From positions 124,001 to 188,000 of the forward strand of contig NZ_LR732816.1 in NCBI RefSeq assembly GCF_902506205.1: a DNA stretch of 64,000 nucleotides. Reading direction: 5' to 3'. The notes beneath the pieces were generated by a model that was given only the letters and a program-made list of their open reading frames with translations, had not been told where the DNA came from and made no database searches. Shown piece by piece: positions 54,110-62,736 of this stretch (position 1 is its first letter; every line of letters starts with the position of its first letter). Position numbers and translations under genes: made by a program. This DNA is from Brevundimonas sp. G8. Lineage in GTDB: Bacteria > Pseudomonadota > Alphaproteobacteria > Caulobacterales > Caulobacteraceae.

Positions 54110-55999
54110 ATGCTCCAGATCACCGACCTGACCTTCAACGCCTGGGGCCGCAAATTCCTCGTGGACGCCTCCGTGAGCCTGCCGCCCGGCGCCAAGGTCG
54201 GTCTGGTCGGCCGCAACGGCATCGGCAAGTCCACCCTGTTCAAGCTGATCCTGGGCGAGCTTCATGCCGCCGGCGACGAGATCAGCCTGCCCAAGACCGC
54301 CCGCATCGGCTCGGTCGATCAGGAACACCCCGCGACGCCGGTCAGCGTCATCGACACCATCCTGGAAGCCGACGTCGAACGCCACACCCTGCTTGGCCGG
54401 CTGGAAACGGCGCCCCCTGAAGAGATGGGCGAGATCTGGGCCCGTCTGATCGAGATCGACGCCGACGCCGCCCCTGCGCGCGCCGCCGAAATCCTGGTCG
54501 GCCTGGGCTTCGACCAGGAGAACCAGGCCCGGCCGATGTCCGAGTTTTCGGGCGGCTGGCGCATGCGCGTGGCGCTGGCGGCGGCCCTGTTCGCCGAGCC
54601 GGACATGCTGCTGCTCGACGAACCGACCAACTACCTCGACCTGGAAGGCGCACTATGGCTTGAGGCGCGGCTGAAGAAATATCCGCACACGGCCCTGATC
54701 ATCTCCCACGACCGCGAGATGCTGAACGAGGTCTGCACCCATATCCTGCACCTCGCGAACCACACGCTGACGCTCTACACCGGCAACTACGACGCCTTCG
54801 AAAAGGCCCGCGCCGAGAAGGCCCGTCTTCAGTTGTCGGCCAAGGCCAAGCAGGACGCCGAACGCGCCCACCTTCAGTCCTTCGTCGACCGCTTCAAGGC
54901 CAAGGCCTCCAAGGCTGCCCAGGCCCAGTCGCGCATGAAGCGGCTGGAAAAGATGCAGCCCGTCGCCACCACGATCGAGGAGCGGGTCGCCCCCTTCACC
55001 CTGCCCTCCCCGCCGCGCCCCCTGGCGCCGCCGCTGATCCGGCTGGAGCGGGCCAATGTCGGCTACGACACCGGCAAGCCGATCCTGCGCAATCTGAACC
55101 TGCGCATGGACCTGGACGACCGGATCGGCCTGCTGGGCGTCAACGGCGCCGGCAAGTCCACCTTCGCCAAGATGATCGCCGGCGCCCTGAACGTGTCCGA
55201 GGGCGAGCTGCACCGCGACAAGAAGATGCGGGTGGGCTGGTTCCATCAGCACCAGATCGAGGCGATGGACCCGACCGACACGCCGCTGGAGATCATCCGT
55301 CGCGCCATGCCGGATGCGCCCGAAAGCGCCCGGCGGTCCAAACTGGCCCAGTTCGGCCTGGGCTACGAAAAGCAGGAGACCACGGTCGACAGCCTGTCGG
55401 GCGGCGAACGCGCCCGCCTGCTGCTAAACATGGTGGCGATGGATGCGCCCCACGTCCTGATCCTGGACGAACCGACCAACCACCTGGACATCGACAGTCG
55501 CCGGGCGTTGCTCGACGCGCTGAACGACTACACTGGCGCCGTCATCCTGATCACCCACGACCGCTCGCTGATGGAGATGGTGGCGGACAGGCTGTGGCTG
55601 GCCGCCGACGGCACGGTGAAGCCCTATGATGGCGACATGGAGGACTACGCCAAGTTCGTTCTGGATCGCGCGAAGGCCGCCATATCCAAGCCCAGCCAGA
55701 TCAAGAAGGAAGAGGCAGCCGCCGCCCCCGCGCAGAACAACAAGGGCAAAAAGAACGACAAGAAATCAGGCCCTTCCCCGTCGACCCTGCGTCACGCGGT
55801 CAAGAAGGCCGAGGAAAACATGACCCGCCTGACCGCCGAGATTTCCCGCATCGACGACGACATGGCCACCGCCTCGGTCAACAATCCCAAGGCCCTGGAG
55901 GGCCTGACCCGCGCCCGCGCCAAGACCGAGGCCGACCTCGCGACGGCCGAAGCCGCCTGGGTGGCAGCGGAGGAAGCCCTGGCCGAGGTCGCCGGGTGA
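54110..55999 (+). CDS. ABC-F family ATPase
   Basis: A 629-residue protein with two ABC ATPase domains and no membrane segments. NBD1 has VGRNGIGKSTLFKLILGE, signature FSGGWRMRVALAAALF and LLLDEPTNYLDL; NBD2 has GVNGAGKSTFAKM, LSGGERARLLLNMV and LDEPTNHLDI. A charged linker joins them, and the C-terminus (about 545-629) is a lysine-rich then coiled-coil extension (RHAVKKAEENMTRLTAEISR). This is the Uup/YheS-like branch acting on ribosomes. The start at MLQITDLTFNAWGRKF aligns with family N-termini; the codon at 54080 is an alternative. Its stop TGA is overlapped by the GTG of the next gene. Confidence 0.94.
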   Translation: MLQITDLTFNAWGRKFLVDASVSLPPGAKVGLVGRNGIGKSTLFKLILGELHAAGDEISLPKTARIGSVDQEHPATPVSVIDTILEADVERHTLLGRLETAPPEEMGEIWARLIEIDADAAPARAAEILVGLGFDQENQARPMSEFSGGWRMRVALAAALFAEPDMLLLDEPTNYLDLEGALWLEARLKKYPHTALIISHDREMLNEVCTHILHLANHTLTLYTGNYDAFEKARAEKARLQLSAKAKQDAERAHLQSFVDRFKAKASKAAQAQSRMKRLEKMQPVATTIEERVAPFTLPSPPRPLAPPLIRLERANVGYDTGKPILRNLNLRMDLDDRIGLLGVNGAGKSTFAKMIAGALNVSEGELHRDKKMRVGWFHQHQIEAMDPTDTPLEIIRRAMPDAPESARRSKLAQFGLGYEKQETTVDSLSGGERARLLLNMVAMDAPHVLILDEPTNHLDIDSRRALLDALNDYTGAVILITHDRSLMEMVADRLWLAADGTVKPYDGDMEDYAKFVLDRAKAAISKPSQIKKEEAAAAPAQNNKGKKNDKKSGPSPSTLRHAVKKAEENMTRLTAEISRIDDDMATASVNNPKALEGLTRARAKTEADLATAEAAWVAAEEALAEVAG

Positions 56000-56238
56000 A
56001 GCCGATCGAATTCTCCAAGGACGAACGCGCCGCCGCGACCGGCAAGCTGCGCGACTATTTCGCCCGCGAACTGGACCAGGAACTAGGCCTGCTTCCGGCC
56101 GAGATGCTGCTGGACTTCATCGGCAAGGAGATCGGCGGCGCCTTCTACAATCGCGGCGTCCACGACGCCCAGCAATTGGTCCAGCAGAAGGCCGAAGACA
56201 TCGTCGAGGCCCTCTATGGGCTGGAGCGGTCCCGGTAA
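55996..56238 (+). CDS. DUF2164 protein
   Basis: An 80-residue cytoplasmic protein of the DUF2164 family: KPIEFSKDERAAATGKLRDY, then FARELDQELGLLPAEMLLDF and NRGVHDAQQLV. The family is uncharacterised. It starts at a GTG inside the end of the ABC-F gene (GTGA overlap), so it is translated with it, hinting at a shared role. All residues are helical by eye. Confidence 0.88.
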   Translation: MKPIEFSKDERAAATGKLRDYFARELDQELGLLPAEMLLDFIGKEIGGAFYNRGVHDAQQLVQQKAEDIVEALYGLERSR

Positions 56239-56263
56239 CGATCATCACCTTAGGCGATGCGCG

Positions 56264-56298
56264 GGAGCGGACGGGGCGACACGCACCCCGTCCGCTCC
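56264..56298. terminator. strong hairpin between convergent genes
   Basis: A perfect 13-bp stem (GGAGCGGACGGGG / CCCCGTCCGCTCC, loop of nine) lies between DUF2164 and the convergent AIM24 gene. The T-tract is weak on both sides (GTCTT on plus), so it may terminate only in part. Confidence 0.5.
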
Positions 56299-56302
56299 GT
56301 CT

Positions 56303-57001
56303 TCAGCCGCTGGCGGCCTGCATGTAGGTTTCCTCATAGGGCTGGACGACGACCCAGCCCTCCCCCTGGAATTTCATCTGGATGCTCTCGCCCGAGCCTC
56401 GGCCCACCAGAGTCTTGAACGAAATGTCGGTGGCGATCTCGGGCGACAGGCTTCCCGACCAGGCCACGGTGGCGTTCGGATCGGTAAAGACCGGGCCGGT
56501 CGCCGCGCTGACCTTGAGGATCAGCGGGTCATAGTGGGAGGTGATGGCGACGATGCCGCTGCCGCTCAGCTTCACGTTGAACAGGCCGCCGGACATCATG
56601 CCCGCGACACGCTTCATCATGGTGATCTGGTTGCTGATCCCGGTTTCCAGCGCCAGCACATCATTGCCGTTGACGAAGATGGTCTCGTTGTCGAGCCGCA
56701 GCAGGGTGATCTTCTTTCCCGTGTCGGCCAGATAGACGCGCCCCTGCCCCTCCACCTTCATCAGCACCATGCCCTCGCCGCTGACCGCCTTCTTCAGCAG
56801 GTTGCCGAGGCCCTGCTCCATTAGACCCTGGCGCGTGAACTTCACCTGCCCCGTCCGCGCCACCATGGCTCCGGACTTGGCCCAGACCGACCCGTTCAGC
56901 CGCACCTCCAGCAGATACTGGTTCTCCAGCTCGAACGCTTCGGTGCTGACGTCCTTCTCCTTGTAGGCGGCGACGAACTCGGCGACGGTTTTCACGGGCA
57001 T
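56303..57001 (-). CDS. AIM24 family protein
   Basis: A 232-residue protein of the AIM24/TIGR00266 type, made of repeated beta-strands in a double-stranded helix. It has ELENQYLLEVRLNGSVWAKS, VNGNDVLALETGISNQITM, GGLFNVKLSGSGIVAITSHY and the C-terminal GSGESIQMKFQGEGWVVVQP. Bacterial members are uncharacterised; the yeast protein affects mitochondrial inner-membrane organisation. GGAG-like sequence (ATGGAGACC reversed) is near the ATG. No signal peptide is seen. Confidence 0.87.
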   Translation of the reverse strand: MPVKTVAEFVAAYKEKDVSTEAFELENQYLLEVRLNGSVWAKSGAMVARTGQVKFTRQGLMEQGLGNLLKKAVSGEGMVLMKVEGQGRVYLADTGKKITLLRLDNETIFVNGNDVLALETGISNQITMMKRVAGMMSGGLFNVKLSGSGIVAITSHYDPLILKVSAATGPVFTDPNATVAWSGSLSPEIATDISFKTLVGRGSGESIQMKFQGEGWVVVQPYEETYMQAASG

Positions 57002-57213
57002 GGAGACCTCAAACAGTGATTTCTGGAAAGCTTAGCCTGGGCGATCAACCCTCGGTCGCGCAAGTCCATAATATCGCTAACGCCTCGCAATCTTACGGGC
57101 TGTAACGCGGCCACGCCGAGGTTGCCGATCCTTAAGGTGACGCTTGGCAGGCGTTGCGGCAGACAACGTTCTCCTTCTGTCACAGCGTGGCGGACCCGCC
57201 GTGGAGATAGACA

Positions 57214-58563
57214 GTGTTCAAGCCCCTCAGCCGCTGTGGCGCGCCTTTCGCACTTGCAAGCCTGATTGCCCTCGTCGCCATCGCCGGCCCGGTTCAGGCT
57301 CAAGACACCGCGCGCATGGATCGGCTCGTGCAGGCGTCCGCCGCCGCGGACGAATTCTCGGGGTCGGTTCTGGTCGCGCGCGACGGCCAGATCCTGCTGG
57401 ATCGGGGCTATGGCCTGGCCAATCGGGAGTGGCGGATCCCCAACGACGGCGACACCAAATTCCGCCTGGGATCGCTCACCAAGCAGTTCACGGCCGTCGC
57501 CATCATGATCCTGAACGAACGCGGCCTGGTGGATATGGACGCGCCGGTGAAGACCTGGGTGCCGGACGCGCCGCCCGCGTGGGATCAGGTGACGGTGCGA
57601 CGCCTGCTCGCCCACACCGCCGGCGTCCCGAACTTCACCAGCTTCGACGATTTTCAATCACAGAAGACCCTGCCGGTCACGGTGGACGGCCTGATCGCGC
57701 GCTTCCGCGATCACCCCCTGGATTTCCAGCCTGGCGAAGGGCGGAGATATTCGAACTCGGGCTATGTCCTGCTGACCGCCGTCATCGAGAAGGCCAGCGG
57801 CGAATCCTACGCCGAATTCCTCAGCGAGGCCCTCTTCACCCCGCTGGGCATGAGCGACAGCGGCTACGACAGCAACGCCGCCGTCTTGCCGCGCCGCGCC
57901 TCGGGGTATGCGCCGTCGGCCAAGGGCGTGGTCAATGCCGACTATTGGGACATGAGCATTCCTCAGGGCGCCGGCGGGCTCTACTCCACGACCCACGATC
58001 TGCTGAAGTGGGAACAGGGGCTGTTCGGCGGCCGCCTGCTGAGCCCCGCTTCGCTCGCGCTGCTGACGACGCCCGTGCGCGATCAATATGCTTTCGGCGT
58101 TTTCGTGGCGAAGGCGCAAGGTCAGACGACCATCGCCCACTCGGGCGGGCTCGACGGCTTCAACACCTATATGGCCTATGACCCGAATCGCCGCATGACG
58201 GTGGTCGTGCTGGGCAATCTGAACGGTGCAGCCCCGGACCTGCTGGGCGCATCCCTTCTGGCCTTCGCTCGGGATGAAGCGGACGTGAGCGGAACCACCG
58301 CCGTGGCACCCGACACCCTGCAGGCCTATTCCGGCGTCTACGCCCTGACGCCGACATCTTCGATCACCGTCTCGGTCGAGAACGACCAGCTGACGAGCCA
58401 GGCGACCGGCCAGGACGCCATGGCGTTAATCCCGCAATCCGCCGACGTCTTCCGTCAGTCCGAAGCGGGCGCCGAGACGACCTTCCTGCGCAGCGCCTCC
58501 GGTGTGGTCACGGGCCTGATCCTCAGCCACGACGGTCGCGACAGCATCGCTCAAAAGGAGTAG
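57214..58563 (+). CDS. secreted serine hydrolase, class C beta-lactamase-like
   Basis: A 449-residue exported protein with signal MFKPLSRCGAPFALASLIAL ending near PVQAQ. The beta-lactamase/transpeptidase-like fold shows SxxK at 87-90 (GSLTKQF), Tyr-x-Asn at 179-181 (RRYSNSGYVLL) and HSGGLDGF as the KTG equivalent. A C-terminal lipocalin-like domain (about 360-449, LQAYSGVYALTPTSSITVSV) follows. Such enzymes are mostly esterases or D-aminopeptidases; beta-lactamase activity cannot be assumed. GTG start with GGAGA seven bases before. Confidence 0.9.
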   Translation: MFKPLSRCGAPFALASLIALVAIAGPVQAQDTARMDRLVQASAAADEFSGSVLVARDGQILLDRGYGLANREWRIPNDGDTKFRLGSLTKQFTAVAIMILNERGLVDMDAPVKTWVPDAPPAWDQVTVRRLLAHTAGVPNFTSFDDFQSQKTLPVTVDGLIARFRDHPLDFQPGEGRRYSNSGYVLLTAVIEKASGESYAEFLSEALFTPLGMSDSGYDSNAAVLPRRASGYAPSAKGVVNADYWDMSIPQGAGGLYSTTHDLLKWEQGLFGGRLLSPASLALLTTPVRDQYAFGVFVAKAQGQTTIAHSGGLDGFNTYMAYDPNRRMTVVVLGNLNGAAPDLLGASLLAFARDEADVSGTTAVAPDTLQAYSGVYALTPTSSITVSVENDQLTSQATGQDAMALIPQSADVFRQSEAGAETTFLRSASGVVTGLILSHDGRDSIAQKE

Positions 58564-58582
58564 CCCGCCGAACGCGCCTATT

Positions 58583-58597
58583 TGCAAACGCTTCGCA
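58583..58597. promoter_or_regulatory. possible Fur-type operator before the DUF4198 gene
   Basis: TGCAAACGCTTCGCA has symmetric TGC-x-AA ... TT-x-GCA halves like alphaproteobacterial Fur boxes. It lies 40 bases before the DUF4198 start, directly followed by an AT-rich TATTATAG that could be a -10. Confidence 0.4.
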
Positions 58598-58636
58598 ATA
58601 TTATAGATAGCCGCGACGATCGAACGGAGCGCGGCC

Positions 58637-59437
58637 ATGACCAGAACCACCATCCACGCTGGCCTGCTGGCCAGCCTGCTCGCGGTCTGGAGCGCCGGCG
58701 CGGCCCAGGCCCACTCGCCCTATCTTCGGCCCAATGTCTTCGACGCCACCAACCGCGATCATGTGACGGTCGAGGCCGCTTTCACAGAGGATGTGTTCAA
58801 CGCGGAGGTGGTCATGCGCTCCGACCACTTCCACATCATCGGCCCCAACGGCGATACGCCGATCACCGCCGTGACCTATCTGCGTGACCTGGCGGTGTTC
58901 GAGGCCCCGACGCCGGTGGACGGCCTGTATCGCCTGTCGTCGGGCGCGCGCGAGGGGCGCGCGGCCAAGATGTACGAAACCCCGTCCGGCTGGAAGATGG
59001 TCGGCGAGGAGGACGAGGCGCCCCCGCCCGGCGCCGAGCTGGTCGATGTTCAGAGCATCACCACCGCCGACGTCTATGTGGTGCGCGGCGGTCCCGACGA
59101 TGCTGCGCTCAAACCCTTGGGCCAGGGGCTTGAGCTTCAGCCCCTGATCCAGCCCAACGACATCGTCGCGGGCGAGGACGCACCCTTCCGCCTGCTGTTC
59201 GACGGTCAGCCGGTCGCCAATGCCGCCGTCACCGTCTTTCGCGAAGCCGGCCAATATGACGGCAGGAAGATCGAGGCGGAGCTGACCACCGACGCCTCGG
59301 GCCTGGTGACGCTGAAGGTCGCCGAACCAGGCGCCTACATGACCCAGGTCCGCCACCGCGTCGCCTCCCCCGCCGGCGCCCCGACGCCCTACCGCAGCTA
59401 TACCCATACCCTGACCTTCATCGCCCACGCGGGCTAG
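58637..59437 (+). CDS. periplasmic DUF4198 protein
   Basis: A 266-residue exported protein, signal MTRTTIHAGLLASLLAVWSA ending near AQA, then HSPYLRPNVF with the N-terminal His found in the family (mature N-terminal His and internal histidines may bind metal). A beta-sandwich with RSDHFHIIGPNG and a C-terminal GLVTLKVAEPGAYMTQVRHR domain follow. DUF4198 members are linked to Ni/Co or iron uptake with TonB receptors. A Fur-like palindrome lies upstream. Its end overlaps the convergent hydrolase by 20 bases. Confidence 0.85.
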   Translation: MTRTTIHAGLLASLLAVWSAGAAQAHSPYLRPNVFDATNRDHVTVEAAFTEDVFNAEVVMRSDHFHIIGPNGDTPITAVTYLRDLAVFEAPTPVDGLYRLSSGAREGRAAKMYETPSGWKMVGEEDEAPPPGAELVDVQSITTADVYVVRGGPDDAALKPLGQGLELQPLIQPNDIVAGEDAPFRLLFDGQPVANAAVTVFREAGQYDGRKIEAELTTDASGLVTLKVAEPGAYMTQVRHRVASPAGAPTPYRSYTHTLTFIAHAG

Positions 59438-60833
59438 GCGTGGCGAGCAGACGCCCGTCGCCATACCGGCCGTCCAACCGCCCGGTCTTCGCCCAGTCCA
59501 GCACGGCCTGATAATAGCCGGGCGCATAGCCGATCGAGGTGCGCTTGCCGTCCGGCGCGGTCTCGAACCGGACGATGCCGTGGTCGGTGTCGGGGTATTC
59601 CAGCAGGGTGATCGGCCGCCCCTGGGCCGCCAGGTCGATCAGCCGCTGGCGCGTGGCCTCGGGCGGCGCGCCCAGGTCGTCCTCAGCCTGGATCCACAAC
59701 ATGGGCGTGTCCAGCCCGCTCAGGACCGGCAGGGGGTCGTAGTCCCACGAGGTTCCTGCGTCGAGCGCAGGGGCCATGGCGATGATCTGTTCATTCGGCG
59801 TGGTCAGCAGCAAGCCGGTGAACTCGCCCTTGATGTCGGCGAACCAAGGCTGGGCGCGATATTTGGTCCGCACGGCCTCCAGACCTGCGAACCCGACTTC
59901 GCCGTGCGAGGCGATGAAGGCGCCGGTCACGTCGGTGATCTCGCGCGCCTGGGACAGAACATCCGGGCCCCAACCCTTGCCCTTGAGGTCCAGCATCACC
60001 TGGTCGCTGTCTTCCGCCAGCGCGCCATAGGCCAAGCCGAAACCGACGATGACGAAATCCACCGGCGTCTGGCTGGCGGCCAGCGGCGCGACCCAGCCGC
60101 CCTGGCTGCCTCCATGCAGGCCCACGCGGCCCGCCCGACTTCCGGCCAGCCGACGGGCCTCGACCACGGCGGCGGCGGCGTCCTCTGCCAGGACGTGGAA
60201 GTCCTGGGTATAGCGCCCCTCCGACCCGCCCGAGCCCCGCTTGGCATAGACGAAGACGCCCACGCCCTCGGCCGGGGCGAACCGTTGGAAGGCGTTGAAG
60301 GCCAGCGCATTGGCGCCCTCCGACCCGTGCACCTCGACCATGATGGGGACGGGCCCCTCGCCGGGCGGCAGGATCAGCCGCCCGTTCAGGTGCGTTCCGC
60401 CTTCGCCGACGAAGGTCGTCTCGCGCACGTCCTGGGTCAGGCGGTGGCCGTTTTGTCCCTCGAAGACCATCCGGCCTTCGTCGCAGGATCCGAGTTGCGG
60501 CTGTGGGCCTTCGACGCGCGTGGTGGACCCCAGGGTGCTGATCCAATGCCCCTGGGCGTCCAGCATCATCCTGGCCGTGGACCCGTCCAAACGACGCCAC
60601 CGCAGGCCCTTGCTCGCCAGCGGCGCGACATCCACCCAACTGCCGTCGTCCAGCCGATAGACGCCCACATGACAGACCACAGCCGGATCGGGTCGCGCAT
60701 CCACATCGCCCCCCGCGATCTGGGACGTTGCGGGCAAGGCGACAACGGAAACGATTAGGGTCAGGGCGGCGGCGAGCCAGGTTTGCGACACGGTTTTTCC
60801 GATCGGCTGGGTTGAACGATGGGGCGTGATCAT
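59418..60833 (-). CDS. secreted alpha/beta hydrolase (acyl-thioesterase/S9-like)
   Basis: A 471-residue exported hydrolase. After MITPHRSTQPIGKTVSQTWL, a long signal (AAALTLIVSVVALPATSQ) precedes the mature part. An N-terminal beta-domain leads into the hydrolase: oxyanion VEVHGSEGANALAF, nucleophile elbow GLHGGSQGGWVAPL, Asp in MLWIQAEDDLGAP and His in EYPDTDHGIVRF. GGGAGAGG lies six bases before the ATG, which overlaps the DUF2306 stop (ATGA), so the two are co-translated. The open frame upstream is overlap with DUF2306 and ignored. Substrate unknown. Confidence 0.85.
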   Translation of the reverse strand: MITPHRSTQPIGKTVSQTWLAAALTLIVSVVALPATSQIAGGDVDARPDPAVVCHVGVYRLDDGSWVDVAPLASKGLRWRRLDGSTARMMLDAQGHWISTLGSTTRVEGPQPQLGSCDEGRMVFEGQNGHRLTQDVRETTFVGEGGTHLNGRLILPPGEGPVPIMVEVHGSEGANALAFNAFQRFAPAEGVGVFVYAKRGSGGSEGRYTQDFHVLAEDAAAAVVEARRLAGSRAGRVGLHGGSQGGWVAPLAASQTPVDFVIVGFGLAYGALAEDSDQVMLDLKGKGWGPDVLSQAREITDVTGAFIASHGEVGFAGLEAVRTKYRAQPWFADIKGEFTGLLLTTPNEQIIAMAPALDAGTSWDYDPLPVLSGLDTPMLWIQAEDDLGAPPEATRQRLIDLAAQGRPITLLEYPDTDHGIVRFETAPDGKRTSIGYAPGYYQAVLDWAKTGRLDGRYGDGRLLATPSPRGR

Positions 60834-61474
60834 CGGACCTCTCCCTTGGACGCAGTGCGCCTCAGCCAGAACTCCGCCGCGATCAGGTTGGGAACCCAGG
60901 CCAGAAAGGAGATGGCGCGATACCAGGGCAGAAACGGCAGATCCAGGATCATGACCAGCGGCAGGTAGAGCCGCAAGGTCACGGCGGCCAGGGTCAACGC
61001 CCAGGATCGGATCATCCAGCGGCGATGGTCTGCGAAACGCCCCTGAACCGCCGCGCGCCAGCCCAGGACGGTCACGCCGATCCAGGTGACCGCCAGAGCG
61101 CCGAACCCGACCGAGGCGATCGGCCCCGCGAAGGATCCCGGCGCCAGAACCAGGCCCGCGGCGCCCCCCACCAGACATCCGACGACATAGGCTCGGCCGG
61201 TCCAGCGATGTGGCGGACGGGCGCTGTGACGCAGGCGCGGCAGGAACTGCACCGACCCCACCACCAGCGCCGTGACGGCGCCGGCGACATGGATGACCAG
61301 CCACGGAACGCCCAGTGGATTGCCCAGCGCCTGGGCCGGCGTCCTGGGCGGGTCCAGCAGATAGCGTGCGGAATAGGCGGCGACGCCCAAGCAGAGCAGG
61401 GTCAGCACCAGCCAGCCGACACGGGCGGGCCATTCGGTCCGGCGGCCTGGCGGCATTGCGTTGAATAGGGACAT
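60830..61474 (-). CDS. DUF2306 membrane protein
   Basis: A 214-residue polytopic protein with about six membrane spans (VGWLVLTLLCLGVAAYSARY; WLVIHVAGAVTALVVGSVQF; AYVVGCLVGGAAGLVLAPGS; and later ones). The DUF2306 signature is HRWTGRAYV and FADHRRWMIRSWALTLAAVT, then LRLYLPL; conserved histidines in such cytochrome-b561-like arrangements may bind haem. The frame could also start at 61510 (12 codons longer); neither start has a strong ribosome site. It is the first gene of an operon with the hydrolase and is divergent from the LytTR regulator. Confidence 0.85.
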   Translation of the reverse strand: MSLFNAMPPGRRTEWPARVGWLVLTLLCLGVAAYSARYLLDPPRTPAQALGNPLGVPWLVIHVAGAVTALVVGSVQFLPRLRHSARPPHRWTGRAYVVGCLVGGAAGLVLAPGSFAGPIASVGFGALAVTWIGVTVLGWRAAVQGRFADHRRWMIRSWALTLAAVTLRLYLPLVMILDLPFLPWYRAISFLAWVPNLIAAEFWLRRTASKGEVR

Positions 61475-61579
61475 GCGAAGGGTCTCGTCGGCTGTTTCGC
61501 CGAACGCCATTGCCGCACGGCCGGCGGCTCGCTAGGCCCTGCTTCGCGAACGGCGCCAGGGTTACGTGAACGGGACGGC

Positions 61580-62356
61580 ATGGACGGCAAGGCCACAGCG
61601 TTGCGGCGAACGACGACGGCGCGGCGGTGGGCGATCGACCTTGCTATCCTGGTCGCCATCGGTCTGCTGATGGGGTTTCTGGGCCCCTTCTCCTCCGAAC
61701 ATGTGCCGATCGTCGGCCGCTACATCTACTGGATGATCTGCATGGTCGGCGGCGGGCTGATCGGCATCGTCGCAGATGAGGGGCTACGCCGTCGCATCCC
61801 AAGTCTGTGGATACGGACTCTGCTCGTTGTGGTGCTGGTGACGCCAGTCGTGACCATGCACGTCTTCTGGACAGAGCGTCTCATGTTCGGCGGCCACGCG
61901 GACTGGGCTGTGTTTCGTCACCTGCTCTTGCAGGTGTGTCCGATCCTGCTGGCCGTCATGGCGGTCAGGGCTCTGGTCTGGCGCCAGCTGCCCGCGCGGA
62001 TCGAGACTCGCACCCTCGTCGTCCCACCCCTGCCCGAAGCCGAGGCGGCGTTCAGGCGCAGGCTGTCGGCCAAACGACGCAGCGCCCGGCTGATCGCCAT
62101 CGAGGCGCACGACCATTATCTGAGGGTTCATACCGATGCGGGCGCGGAACTGATCACCCTGCGGTTCGCCGATGCGCTGGACGAACTGGCGCGGGCGCAC
62201 GGGTGGCGTGTCCATCGCTCGTGGTGGGTGGCGGCCGATGCGGTGGAAGAGGTGCGCTGGCGGCGCGGAACGGGCGAAATCCGCCTCGTCGGCGGCCTGA
62301 CGGCGCCGGTCAGCCGGACCCATGGCCCTGTGCTGAAAGCGGCGGGCTGGCTCTAG
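61580..62356 (+). CDS. membrane-bound LytTR-family transcriptional regulator
   Basis: A 258-residue protein with four predicted membrane spans (about 15-35, 45-62, 75-95, 110-130) followed by a LytTR DNA-binding domain (about 160-255): RLIAIEAHDHYLRVHTDAGA, ELITLRFADALDELARAHGW, RVHRSWWVAADAVEEV and GLTAPVSRTH. It has no receiver domain, so signalling would come from the membrane part. It is divergent from the DUF2306/hydrolase operon and is likely to regulate it; the 105-base gap must hold both promoters. Confidence 0.9.
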   Translation: MDGKATALRRTTTARRWAIDLAILVAIGLLMGFLGPFSSEHVPIVGRYIYWMICMVGGGLIGIVADEGLRRRIPSLWIRTLLVVVLVTPVVTMHVFWTERLMFGGHADWAVFRHLLLQVCPILLAVMAVRALVWRQLPARIETRTLVVPPLPEAEAAFRRRLSAKRRSARLIAIEAHDHYLRVHTDAGAELITLRFADALDELARAHGWRVHRSWWVAADAVEEVRWRRGTGEIRLVGGLTAPVSRTHGPVLKAAGWL

Positions 62357-62377
62357 AGGCCCGCCCGCCAGTCGCGC

Positions 62378-62415
62378 CGTGATCGCCCCACGCCGGTCGA
62401 GGCCGGGCGATCACG
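62378..62415. terminator. hairpin between LytTR and DUF3126 genes
   Basis: A perfect 11-bp stem (CGTGATCGCCC / GGGCGATCACG) with a 16-base loop lies between the convergent genes. Only TCTTGG follows on the plus strand and no T-run on the minus strand. Confidence 0.45.
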
Positions 62416-62430
62416 TCTTGGTACGAAAGC

Positions 62431-62652
62431 CTATTCCGGCAGGTCTTCGGCCAGGATCGCCATTTCGAACATGAACGAGCCTTCCTCGTCCTCGTCCTCG
62501 AAGACGATGCCGATGAACTCGTCGCCGACATAGACTTCGGCCGAGTCGTTCTGCTTGGGGCGGGCCTTCAGGATGATGCCGCCGGTGTTGAAGGTGCGCT
62601 TGAGGTGGGCCTCGATGCGCTTCAGGTCGGTGTCTTTCACGGGGGGCCTCAT
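62431..62652 (-). CDS. DUF3126 protein
   Basis: A 73-residue cytoplasmic protein matching DUF3126: MRPPVKDTDLKRIEAHLKRT, FNTGGIILKARPKQNDSAEV, YVGDEFIGIVFEDEDEEGSF and FEMAILAEDL. The family is small, acidic and uncharacterised, almost confined to alphaproteobacteria. The start was chosen for family length; codons at 62685 or 62715 are alternatives, none having a good ribosome site. Confidence 0.85.
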   Translation of the reverse strand: MRPPVKDTDLKRIEAHLKRTFNTGGIILKARPKQNDSAEVYVGDEFIGIVFEDEDEEGSFMFEMAILAEDLPE

Positions 62653-62736
62653 GGTCTGAACGTTGGCGGCGGACCCTAGAGACATCGGCCGTTCAGGGAA
62701 ACCGGCGATGCGCATTTTCCCGTTTCAGAGCCCGTT

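Noticed and set aside
57214-58563. a true class C beta-lactamase gene
   Set aside because: The catalytic motifs are shared by many esterases and peptidases, HSG replaces KTG, and a C-terminal extra domain is present, so antibiotic hydrolysis is not supported.
59418-61433. 671-codon hydrolase with a long N-terminal extension
   Set aside because: The extension is DUF2306 read out of frame; the real start overlaps the DUF2306 stop and has a strong ribosome site.
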